From Gramella sp. KN1008 (GTDB lineage: Bacteria > Bacteroidota > Bacteroidia > Flavobacteriales > Flavobacteriaceae), in contig NZ_SJDV01000011.1 of NCBI RefSeq assembly GCF_004332155.1, positions 1 to 61,243 of the forward strand: 61,243 bases of DNA. Reading direction: 5' to 3'. The translations under genes were made by a program, and so were the position numbers. The notes under the pieces are model-generated. The model was not told where the DNA came from, searched no databases, and saw only the letters and a program-made list of their open reading frames with translations. Shown in pieces: positions 54,058 to 61,243 of the stretch (its first letter is position 1; every line of letters starts with the position of its first letter).

Positions 54058-55482
54058 TTGAAAAGAAAATCATCGATCATCATCATCATACTATTTCTAG
54101 TGATCCTGTCTGCTAAAGCTCAGGGATTCGACTCTAAAAGCCTTTCACTTTCTGAATGCATCACCATAGCTTTAGATAATAATATTTCGTATCGCCAGTC
54201 CATTATTCAGCGAGAAGCGGCAGATGTAAACTATAGGCAAACCAGATCCCGCTTACTTCCTAATATTAATGCCGACTTTAATTACGGTACGAATACCGGT
54301 AGAAGTATTGACCCTTTTACGAATTCATATATCGATCAACAATTGAATTTTACCAATGTAGGATTGAATCTTGGAAACCAGATTTTTAATGGATTTGAAA
54401 TCCTCAATTCTATTCAACGGGATAAGTTTAACCTTAGTGCTGCAAAGGCAGAGGAAGAACAGGCGCGGCAACGTCTCATTCTGGATGTAGCGATCGCGTA
54501 TTATCAGGTCCTGAATAATAAGGATCTATTGGAACTGGCACGATTGAGATATCAAAGCACCGATGAACAAGCCCGGAGACTTAAAAGTTTATATGAGGAG
54601 GGGGAAGGAAATCCTGCTGACTATACTGATATAGTAGGTCAATTAAAAAATGATGAGACCGTAATTACCGAAACCAAGTCAAGGTTGGAACAGGCAAAAT
54701 TAGAGTTAAAGCAATTACTGAATGTGGAATATGATATAGAGCTGGACTATGAGAACAGGGAGACAGGTCTAGGTCAATTTACCCAATCAGCACAACAAGT
54801 GTATGAAAATGCCCTGAAGGATATGCCTTCCATCGAGGCCAGGGAATTTCGTGTACATGCTGCCGAAGAAAATATAGCAGTTGCCAGGTCGCTTTACGTG
54901 CCCCGCGTAGATTTTTTTGCTCAGGTCAACTCCAATTATTCAAGTCTGGCCAATCTTTTTAATGAAACGGGGAGTGAAGTGGTGGAAACCGCAGGTTTTG
55001 TGACTGTAGATGGTACAGATTATTCAGTGTTTAGAAATGAACAACAATTCACACAGGAATCAATACCTTTTTTAGATCAGCTTAATAACAACCTCAATAC
55101 CGTTATTGGGATCTCTGTAGATATTCCAATTTTTAATGGTTTTAGGGCTCGGCAGAATATACAACTTCGCAAACTGGAATTTCAAGATTCACAGCTGGAA
55201 CTAGAGAATGCAAAAAATGACCTGGAAACTGAAGTTAGAACTGCTCATAATTTGATGACCGCCGCATATGAGAATTATAACTTATTTCAGGAACAGGTTC
55301 TCGCTTATGAAGATTCTTTTAGTGTTAACGAGGTGCGGTTTAACAATGGTGTAAGTAATTATGTGGAATATATCATTAGTAAGAATAACCTGGACCGTGC
55401 CAGGATCAATTTGCGAAACAGCTATTATGAATGGTTAATCAGAAGGAAGATACTTGAGTTTTATATGGGCCAGATTTATTAA
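54058..55482 (+). CDS. TolC-family outer-membrane efflux protein
   Basis: This is a 474-residue outer-membrane channel subunit with a signal peptide (SIIIIILFLVILSAKAQ). Two tandem OEP repeats each have a pair of long helices; the N-terminal one begins LSLSECITIALDNNISYRQS. The sequence resembles the TolC-type partners of MacAB-like pumps. The start is TTG, 11 bp after ATPase 2; no closer ATG retains the signal peptide. Together with the adaptor, ATPases and permeases this completes an envelope-spanning tripartite assembly. Cargo is unknown: peptides, lipids, antibiotics and other envelope-stress products are all possible. Confidence 0.93.
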   Translation: MKRKSSIIIIILFLVILSAKAQGFDSKSLSLSECITIALDNNISYRQSIIQREAADVNYRQTRSRLLPNINADFNYGTNTGRSIDPFTNSYIDQQLNFTNVGLNLGNQIFNGFEILNSIQRDKFNLSAAKAEEEQARQRLILDVAIAYYQVLNNKDLLELARLRYQSTDEQARRLKSLYEEGEGNPADYTDIVGQLKNDETVITETKSRLEQAKLELKQLLNVEYDIELDYENRETGLGQFTQSAQQVYENALKDMPSIEAREFRVHAAEENIAVARSLYVPRVDFFAQVNSNYSSLANLFNETGSEVVETAGFVTVDGTDYSVFRNEQQFTQESIPFLDQLNNNLNTVIGISVDIPIFNGFRARQNIQLRKLEFQDSQLELENAKNDLETEVRTAHNLMTAAYENYNLFQEQVLAYEDSFSVNEVRFNNGVSNYVEYIISKNNLDRARINLRNSYYEWLIRRKILEFYMGQIY

Positions 55483-55570
55483 TGAATATTGTATTTATAT
55501 CAAGAGCCTGGGCCCTTCTATTATTTAACACTTATTAAAAGAATTATCATTTAAAAATATCAAAAAATCC

Positions 55571-56653
55571 ATGGAAAATATTCTTTACTTAACTAAGTCC
55601 AAACTGAGTAAAATTAAAATTGGTATAATATATACGCTGTTCTTTACCAGCTTTTTGGTGGCTAAAACTTCTGAACAGAGAAAAACTTTTAATGAGGAGC
55701 TGTCTCCTGTGATTAACAGGGAAGAAATGGATCCAGATAATTTAACTAAAAACCAAATAGAAGAAATTATTACTGCTATTCCGGAATTAATTTTAAAGCA
55801 TTATGTTTTTGAAGATAAGGGCAAAAGGATAGCCGGTGAATTTAAAAAGTTGGTTAATTCAGGAAAATACATAAAGTTTCATGATCCGGATAGCTTAATA
55901 AACATACTCTCCAAGGATTTGGAGGAAATCAGTAACGATGGGCATATGTATATTAAAAGAAAAAAGCAAAAAGCGGGGAGCGGGAGTTCAGAAAAGAGTT
56001 GGGAAGAACTGGAAAAAGAAAATGAACTAAAAGATAATTACGGTTTCGAAAGTGTGAGGATATTGGATGATAATACGGCTTATATAAAAATCACTGAATT
56101 CATGCATCCAAAGCGTACAATGCCTACAGCGGTTGCAGCAATGAAATTGGTGGAGAATTCGCAAAACCTGATCATTGATTTACGAAACAATGGAGGAGGT
56201 TATCCGGGTATCATGCTATATATTCTCAACCATTATTTTGACGGGCCTCCAACTCATCTTTCTACAACCCATTTTGCAGATAGAAATAGTACTCCCTATA
56301 CACAATACACCTCCGATCTTGTATATGGAGAATTGAGGGACGGTAGCCCTTTATTTCTTATAGTGAATGAAAAAACAGGTTCAGCTGCAGAGTATTTTGC
56401 TTATACCGCCCAGGCATTTGGTATAGCTAAAATCATAGGCGAGCGAACGAATGGCGCTGCCCATATGAATGAATATTTTGAGCTGCCACACGATTTCAGA
56501 ATTTCCATTTCTACCGCTGCACCCGTTATTACGAAAACAAACTCGAACTGGGAATTAGAAGGAGTTATACCAAATATTGAAACAGATCCCAATATTTCGA
56601 TTGAGGAAATTATTTCAATAGTTCAAAATAACACATTGGAGCAGAAGAAGTAA
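55571..56653 (+). CDS. S41-family peptidase-like protein
   Basis: This is a 360-residue protein with an N-terminal hydrophobic segment at about 16-32. A helical N-domain typical of S41/IRBP-type proteins is followed by the tail-specific-protease core. The core shows the strand and loop NLIIDLRNNGGGYPG, then the catalytic Ser in NEKTGSAAEYFAY and IIGERTNGAAHMN. The Lys of CtpA-type enzymes is not evident. The DGHMY segment and the Ser instead fit the IRBP/tricorn-like branch, where a His-Ser arrangement is used. It lies 88 bp after the TolC gene on the same strand with no clear terminator between, so it may be the last gene of the second sigma-54 operon. The substrate is unknown. Confidence 0.85.
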   Translation: MENILYLTKSKLSKIKIGIIYTLFFTSFLVAKTSEQRKTFNEELSPVINREEMDPDNLTKNQIEEIITAIPELILKHYVFEDKGKRIAGEFKKLVNSGKYIKFHDPDSLINILSKDLEEISNDGHMYIKRKKQKAGSGSSEKSWEELEKENELKDNYGFESVRILDDNTAYIKITEFMHPKRTMPTAVAAMKLVENSQNLIIDLRNNGGGYPGIMLYILNHYFDGPPTHLSTTHFADRNSTPYTQYTSDLVYGELRDGSPLFLIVNEKTGSAAEYFAYTAQAFGIAKIIGERTNGAAHMNEYFELPHDFRISISTAAPVITKTNSNWELEGVIPNIETDPNISIEEIISIVQNNTLEQKK

Positions 56654-56862
56654 ATGAAAATATTATACCAACTTCGGAAGTTCGCTTAGATTTGAAAAGC
56701 ACGGTTAAGTTCTATTAAATTATTTTACAGAATCCACTCTATCCTGCTTTGGATCACAAATAAAACTACCGGGATCTTTTTAATAGCATTAGTAGGGAAT
56801 ATTGTAACATTTTTGATGAGAGTATCTCTTTCTTGATAGGATGCGTTAAAAATCAATTGCTT

Positions 56863-57741
56863 ATGAAAATTTTCTCTATCTCCATTATGTTAAGCTTGAT
56901 GAGTATTTTAGGCAATGCTCAAAATACTAATGAAGTGATGTTGCTTGGAGTCTATCATTTTGATAATCCCGGGCAGGATAATTTTAATCTTGACGTGGAA
57001 GATTATTTTTCAGAAAGGCGTCAGCAGGAAATTGAAGAGGTTGTTAGTAAATTAGAAAATTTTAAACCCACCAAGATTTTTATAGAAGCAAATCCTAACT
57101 TGCAGAAGAGGTATGATAGTTTATTTCAATTATATAAATCGCATCAACTTGAACTGAAAGATCTGGCTTCAGGTAGGAATGAGATTTATCAGCTAGGTTT
57201 TAAACTGGCAAGGCAGCTGGGCCACGATGGGGTATATGCCGTAGATGCAGAAGGTTACTGGTTAATGGATGAACTCCAAAAATCACTATCTGAGGAACAG
57301 ATGCCACAATTCCAGAAAAAATTGACCGAAACAGGAGCATACATGGAGGAGGTAAATAAAGAGTTGAGCAAGCAGACCGTATTGCAAAATCTAATAGATT
57401 TTAATTCTGAAAAAGCGCTCAAAAGGAATCAGGATATGTACAATCCATTTTTAGTGCAATTGAATAAGAAAATGCGAAAAATGACCAATGATTACAAGTT
57501 AGACACGATAAATGGACAGGAAGAGGTTTTTTTAAAAATTAATACCGATCAGTTGGGAGCTGAACTTGTAGGGGAGTGGTATAAAAGAAATATAAAGATC
57601 TATGCCAATATTCTGAATTATACAGAAGAAAATGAGCGATTGCTGGTGATCTTTGGACAGGGACATATCCCAATCTTGAAGGATTTGTTTGAAGATCATC
57701 AGGATTTTAGAATGGTTCCACCTTTAAAGGTTCTTAACTAA
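56863..57741 (+). CDS. Secreted DUF5694-like protein
   Basis: This is a 292-residue protein with a signal peptide (MKIFSISIMLSLMSILGNAQ). An upstream TTG would add ten residues and is not preferred. The mature part begins VMLLGVYHFDNPGQD and has the pairs FKPTKIFIEANP and LLVIFGQGHIPIL. These form a G-x-x-H...E...G-x-G-H pattern like the TraB/ChaN-type hydrolase fold and like proteins annotated DUF5694. The conserved His, Glu and GQGH residues suggest a metal or catalytic site. The function is not established. It lies 209 bp after the S41-like gene, so membership in that transcript is uncertain. Confidence 0.75.
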   Translation: MKIFSISIMLSLMSILGNAQNTNEVMLLGVYHFDNPGQDNFNLDVEDYFSERRQQEIEEVVSKLENFKPTKIFIEANPNLQKRYDSLFQLYKSHQLELKDLASGRNEIYQLGFKLARQLGHDGVYAVDAEGYWLMDELQKSLSEEQMPQFQKKLTETGAYMEEVNKELSKQTVLQNLIDFNSEKALKRNQDMYNPFLVQLNKKMRKMTNDYKLDTINGQEEVFLKINTDQLGAELVGEWYKRNIKIYANILNYTEENERLLVIFGQGHIPILKDLFEDHQDFRMVPPLKVLN

Positions 57742-57793
57742 CAGAGATATAAATAATATTATAAGGACATTATAAATTAAATACTAACAATAG

Positions 57794-58597
57794 ATGAAGG
57801 AGGATTCAAAAGACTATCTGGAAATCAATAAAAGATCCTGGAATAATAGAACAGAAGTGCATGTAAACAGCGAATTCTATGATATGCCCAGTTTTTTAGC
57901 CGGGAATACTAGTCTAAAAGAGATAGAACTGGAACTTCTGGGGGATATAAAAAATAAGAAAGTTTTACATCTGCAATGTCATTTTGGCCAGGATTCTATT
58001 TCTCTTGCTCGCATGGGTGCAAAAGTTACCGGCGTCGACCTTTCAGATAAAGCAATTGAAACAGCAAGAAAACTTACCCGAGAAACCGGGACTGATTGTA
58101 ATTTTATTTGTTGTGATGTATATAATTTGCCCAATAATCTGGATGAAGAATTTGATATGGTTTTTGCAACCTATGGAACAATAGGCTGGCTGCCGGATAT
58201 TAACCGGTGGGCTTCAGTAGTATCGAAATTTTTGAGAACTGGTGGGAAATTAATTTTTGTAGAGTTTCATCCATTCGTATGGATGTTTGATGATTATTTT
58301 GAAAAGATAACATACAGATATTTTAACTCCGGCCCCATAGAAGAGGATGAAACCGGGACCTATGCTGACAAAGGAGCTGATATCACACAGGATTATGTAA
58401 TGTGGAATCATGCGCTTTCTGAAGTACAAGGTAGCCTCATCAATAATGGTATGCATATAGAGTCATTTAAAGAATATGACTATTCTCCCTATGATGTTTT
58501 TGAAGGTGGAAAGGAAATAGAGAAAGGAAAGTTCCGGATCGAAAAATTTCAGGATAAAATTCCGCTGGTCTATTCCATAACGGCTACGAAAGTTTAA
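57794..58597 (+). CDS. Class I SAM-dependent methyltransferase
   Basis: This is a 267-residue cytoplasmic methyltransferase. Motif I is VLHLQCHFGQDSISLA (about 56-71), followed by the acidic residue ending the second strand in VTGVDLSDKAIETA. Motif II is FDMVFATYGTIGWLPD and motif III GGKLIFVEFHPF. It begins KDYLEINKRSWNNRTEVH, as in a group of Bacteroidota methyltransferases annotated only by fold. The substrate is unknown. Its stop codon abuts the stop of the converging LytTR regulator with no base between them, and there is no visible terminator. Confidence 0.86.
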   Translation: MKEDSKDYLEINKRSWNNRTEVHVNSEFYDMPSFLAGNTSLKEIELELLGDIKNKKVLHLQCHFGQDSISLARMGAKVTGVDLSDKAIETARKLTRETGTDCNFICCDVYNLPNNLDEEFDMVFATYGTIGWLPDINRWASVVSKFLRTGGKLIFVEFHPFVWMFDDYFEKITYRYFNSGPIEEDETGTYADKGADITQDYVMWNHALSEVQGSLINNGMHIESFKEYDYSPYDVFEGGKEIEKGKFRIEKFQDKIPLVYSITATKV

Positions 58598-59347
58598 TTA
58601 AATTCCCAGAAAATCAATGACCTGTTTTTTGTAAGATCTTCCAACTTTCAAAACTTCAGAGTTTGTCATTCGAATCTGGATATCTGAATAATCACAGTGA
58701 ATGATCTCTTCGATAAAATTTATATTGATAATCGTAGAACGATAAATGCGTATAAATTGATTGGGATCAAGCTTTTGTTCCAGTTTTTGCATGCTTTCTC
58801 TGATGAGGTGCTTATGATCTGATAACACCAATTCTATATAGTGCTGATCTGATGAAAAATACAATACAGAGCTTAGATCGATCAATTGAGTAGTGTCTTT
58901 CTTCTTAACAGGGATTTTATCGCTATATGTCTTCTCTATACTGGTGAGTTTCTGAATCGTGGATACCAATGTTTTGCCGTTTTTTAAATCGATCAATTCT
59001 TTTACTCTATTAATGGATGTCTTAAAGCGTTTGAGAGTATACGGTTTAAGGAGATAATCTGTGATCTGATATTCGTAGGCGGTAATCGCATCAATTTCAG
59101 AAGCGGTTATACATATTATGATGGGTTTATAATCCAGGTTGGAGTTGTCTAAAACATCAAATCCACTCATATCCTGAAGATCAAGATCCAGAAAAATAAG
59201 AGAGGGTGAAGACTTGTTTATTTTATCGATTGCATCTTTTCCTGAATGGGATTCTATAATAGAAGATTTGAAGTCAGAATACTGTAAAAATTCTTTTACT
59301 CTTTCTCTCGCAAAAATTTCATCATCAATTATTAATGAAGTTCTCAT
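58598..59347 (-). CDS. LytTR-family response regulator (regulator 2)
   Basis: This is a 249-residue response regulator. The receiver domain has the acidic pocket IDDE, probable phospho-acceptor Asp54 in FLDLD and Lys in LLKPY. The LytTR domain at about 140-249 ends in RSYKKQVIDFLGI. It is paralogous to regulator 1, most strongly in the DNA-binding half. No kinase is adjacent; the two orphan LytS kinases about 35 kb to the left are candidate partners. It diverges from a serine hydrolase gene, and the 134-bp spacer contains a near-consensus LytTR site. Autoregulation and control of the hydrolase are therefore likely. Confidence 0.92.
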   Translation of the reverse strand: MRTSLIIDDEIFARERVKEFLQYSDFKSSIIESHSGKDAIDKINKSSPSLIFLDLDLQDMSGFDVLDNSNLDYKPIIICITASEIDAITAYEYQITDYLLKPYTLKRFKTSINRVKELIDLKNGKTLVSTIQKLTSIEKTYSDKIPVKKKDTTQLIDLSSVLYFSSDQHYIELVLSDHKHLIRESMQKLEQKLDPNQFIRIYRSTIININFIEEIIHCDYSDIQIRMTNSEVLKVGRSYKKQVIDFLGI

Positions 59348-59392
59348 TTAGATAAAATCAGAAAAGGCTTTTATAGAATTTTTCAAAAAAAT

Positions 59393-59422
59393 GCAGTTCA
59401 TGATGTTTCTATAGCAGTTTGT
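59393..59422 (+). promoter_or_regulatory. LytTR binding site
   Basis: GCAGTTCAT, 12 bp, then GCAGTTTGT: two direct repeats 21 bp apart start to start. Each fits the LytTR consensus [TA][AC][CA]GTTN[AG][TG] except for the first base. The pair lies between regulator 2 and the divergent serine hydrolase gene, about 60-90 bp before the hydrolase start. Confidence 0.65.
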
Positions 59423-59481
59423 GACAAAACCTGTAAGTCATCAAAGATAAATAGATAATATTGTTTCAAATATAAAATATT

Positions 59482-60879
59482 ATGTACCGATTTTACTGTA
59501 TTTTTCTATTATTCCTCATCAATGCCTGCAAAGATACCCCTGAGACATCAACAGCTTCAGGAAAAAATTCGCTGGATAGTGTTGATCCAATTATAGAAAA
59601 TTATGAAAGCCGTCTGGATAGTTTGATACCCATGCTACAGGTGGAGTTCAACGTTCCTGCTGTGGCTGTAGGAATCATAAAAAATAATGAATTGGTATTG
59701 GATACCGTATATGGAGAACATCAATTAGGAACAGAAGCACCGAAAAACGCTATTTTTAATGTTGCATCGATAACTAAACCTGTCTTTACCGCAGGGGTTT
59801 TAAAGTTGGTAAAAGATGGTAGCTGGGATTTGGATGAACCTGTATCTCAATACTGGGAAGATCCCGATTTAGAAAATGATTCTCTTGCCGAATTAATCAC
59901 TTCACGGCACTTGCTAACGCATTCGGCCGGGTTTAACACCAACTGGAGATGGCAGAATGAGGATGGAAAACTTCAACTTAACAATACTCCCGGTAGAAAA
60001 TTTAGTTATTCAGGTGAGGGATTTGAATATTTGAAAATCGCCATTGAGAAGAGGTATGATAAAGATATGGGAGCTTTAATGGACTCTATTCTTTTTGAAC
60101 CCCTGGGAATGAAAGATGCGACTTTTCACTGGATTCCTGAGGAAGACTTTTCACGATTTGCTAAATGGTATGACGGGGAAGGCAATGAGTATGAAACGAA
60201 GTATAAAACTCCTCACGCAAATGCAGCCGATGACCTGCTTATAAGTCTTCAGGATATGTCTAAACTGCTTATAGCCTTGATGAATAAGGATTTCCTGGGT
60301 GAAGAGCTTACTAATGAAATGTTCAAAACGCAATTGGACAAAAATAGTAATTCAGCTATGGGACTAGGCTGGCATATGGTACCAAACGGTTTTTATAAGG
60401 AGGAAAAAGCATTATTTCATTCGGGTAGCGATTCAGGTACTCAGGCGATGACGCTTTTCTTTCCAAATAGTAAAAGCGGACTCATAATTTTCACAAATGG
60501 AGATAACGGGTTACTTATCTATAATCAGGTGATCAAAAACCTGATAATGAATGGAAATCGTTTGATACAATTGATGAACTGGAGTTCTAAACCACCAGAA
60601 GTAAAGGCGGTAGAAGAATCATTGCTTGATAATTATAGCGGTTCTTATCGAACTAACCTGGACAGAATAATGACAGTAAAGAAAGTAGATAGCACTTTAC
60701 TGATAGGTGGAGAAGGCATACCGGGATTAGAATTATATGCCATGAGCGATCATAAATTTTTTCCAGAGGACTACGAAAGAATATTTGAATTTAAAGAAAA
60801 CGAAGAGGGTGCAATGAGTTTTAAACTTTATGATGAAGCCGATAATGTAATTCTTTCAGGAGTTAAAGAAGAAAATTAA
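59482..60879 (+). CDS. Serine hydrolase lipoprotein, class C beta-lactamase family
   Basis: This 465-residue lipoprotein has a lipobox ending in Cys16 (INAC) followed by KDTPE. The PF00144 motifs are Ser96-I-T-Lys99 (VASITKPVF), Y-S-G in FSYSGEGFEYL as the second motif and HSGSDSG as the third. A C-terminal beta domain of about 90 residues (from about 375, EESLLDNYSGSYRT) is present and absent from the hydrolase beside kinases 2 and 3. The NWRW and YSGE signatures tie these two together against the other two serine hydrolases in the window. The divergent LytTR regulator and the LytTR site between them make it a probable target of that regulator. Confidence 0.9.
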   Translation: MYRFYCIFLLFLINACKDTPETSTASGKNSLDSVDPIIENYESRLDSLIPMLQVEFNVPAVAVGIIKNNELVLDTVYGEHQLGTEAPKNAIFNVASITKPVFTAGVLKLVKDGSWDLDEPVSQYWEDPDLENDSLAELITSRHLLTHSAGFNTNWRWQNEDGKLQLNNTPGRKFSYSGEGFEYLKIAIEKRYDKDMGALMDSILFEPLGMKDATFHWIPEEDFSRFAKWYDGEGNEYETKYKTPHANAADDLLISLQDMSKLLIALMNKDFLGEELTNEMFKTQLDKNSNSAMGLGWHMVPNGFYKEEKALFHSGSDSGTQAMTLFFPNSKSGLIIFTNGDNGLLIYNQVIKNLIMNGNRLIQLMNWSSKPPEVKAVEESLLDNYSGSYRTNLDRIMTVKKVDSTLLIGGEGIPGLELYAMSDHKFFPEDYERIFEFKENEEGAMSFKLYDEADNVILSGVKEEN

Positions 60880-60959
60880 TCAAAACTTATTTGAGATAAC
60901 TCTTCGCTTATTTAAGGATTTTAATAGCCAATTCTATGGCCATGAATAATATTTATGTA

Positions 60960-61157
60960 ATGAAAATAAACTTCTCTCATATTCTGAAATCTATTCTGGG
61001 AGCTTTTCTGATATTAATTGTTTCTCAAAAAGCACAAAGTCAGGAAGTTGATATAGTGGAAATTAGTGGGCAAATTAAATGGAGAAATGATTCGATTAAA
61101 CACTTTCCTGATAAAATAATCATCAAATCGAAATATAACCCGGCCCTTGTCCAATGA
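60960..61157 (+). pseudogene. Secreted protein gene interrupted by a strand switch (N-terminal part)
   Basis: A signal peptide (MKINFSHILKSILGAFLILI, processed near AQSQ) is followed by EISGQIKWRNDSIKHFPDK and IIIKSKYNPALVQ, the first strands of a carboxypeptidase-regulatory-like domain. The frame stops at TGA (61155-61157) and again at TAA (61167-61169). From the right window edge to about 61156 the minus strand instead encodes the expected continuation (VRIVEVDSIGEYKTTLPLGE). ATGs at 60936 and 60942 are also in frame. This is either a small inversion, a chimeric assembly, or a true short gene facing a neighbour. Confidence 0.5.
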
Positions 61158-61243
61158 TATTTACTATAAGGCATTGAAACATATTCTCCCAATGGCAACG
61201 TGGTTTTATATTCCCCTATAGAATCCACCTCCACAATGCGTAC
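61156..61243 (-). other. Minus-strand coding remnant entering from the right edge
   Basis: On the minus strand this segment reads VRIVEVDSIGEYKTTLPLGE and then YVSMPYSKYHW, a pattern (D-x-x-G-E-Y...LPLGEY) typical of carboxypeptidase-regulatory-like beta domains. Further down, the frame runs into the antisense of the plus-strand gene and loses protein character. So protein-like sense changes strand at about 61150-61160. Confidence 0.4.

Noticed and set aside
56668..56682. AACTT-CGG-AAGTT hairpin after the S41-like gene as terminator
   Set aside because: Stem of five pairs and no T-tract.
1..61243. CRISPR arrays, tRNA or rRNA genes, insertion sequences, prophage genes
   Set aside because: No direct-repeat array, cloverleaf, ribosomal RNA sequence, transposase or phage protein was recognised on either strand.

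Overview
The window looks like a chromosomal segment of a marine-type Flavobacteriaceae bacterium (Bacteroidota, Gramella/Christiangramia-like). The reasons are a SusC/SusD pair, a type IX secretion (T9SS) C-terminal sorting domain, many lipoproteins with acidic residues after the lipobox Cys, LytS/LytTR two-component genes, FtsX permease arrays, AT-rich spacers and no clear Shine-Dalgarno sequences. The genus is inference only. No rRNA, tRNA, CRISPR array, insertion sequence or phage gene was seen.

Layout. (1) 1-9.6 kb: the 3' end of an AT-rich signal peptidase I gene and a 570-bp spacer with hairpins. Then come a LytS-type kinase and a LytTR regulator facing each other, followed by a SusC-SusD-lipoprotein operon that ends in a clear terminator. 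(2) 9.8-20.1 kb: a 2412-residue secreted repeat protein (three Calx-beta domains, cadherin-like domains, T9SS tail), an outer-membrane barrel protein, a lipoprotein and a secreted protein of unknown function. (3) 20.9-27.8 kb: a serine hydrolase lipoprotein with two more LytS-type kinases that have no adjacent regulator, then a coiled-coil secreted protein and a TPR/barrel protein. (4) 28.0-38.8 kb: a broken lipoprotein gene, an NtrB/NtrC-type two-component pair, an alpha/beta hydrolase, a membrane-bound AraC-type regulator, two more serine hydrolases and a large lipoprotein. (5) 39.1-57.7 kb: a membrane-fusion protein, an ABC ATPase, five consecutive FtsX/MacB-type permeases of about 800 residues each and a terminator. 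A second operon follows with an ABC ATPase, a TolC-type protein, an S41 peptidase-like protein and a DUF5694-like protein. (6) 57.8-61.2 kb: a methyltransferase, a second LytTR regulator, a divergent serine hydrolase, and a gene whose coding sense switches strand near the right edge.

The strongest unexplained structure is a self-contained sigma-54 regulon. A 16-bp palindrome, TGTTC-N6-GAACA, occurs three times: next to the NtrC-type regulator gene, upstream of the fusion-protein/permease operon, and upstream of the second ATPase/TolC operon. In all three places a -24-type GG lies exactly 71 bp downstream of the first base of the palindrome, and a weaker palindrome lies exactly 21 bp upstream. 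In two of the three a TGGCA(C/T) -24 box is visible. This ties the NtrB/NtrC pair to the whole five-permease machine and corrects the start of the second ATPase gene.

A second regulatory layer uses LytTR sites. Paired 9-bp repeats with the family's 12-13-bp gap lie between LytTR regulator 1 and susC, and between LytTR regulator 2 and the serine hydrolase. The regulators are paralogues and the best half-sites differ by one base (TCAGTTCAT, GCAGTTCAT).
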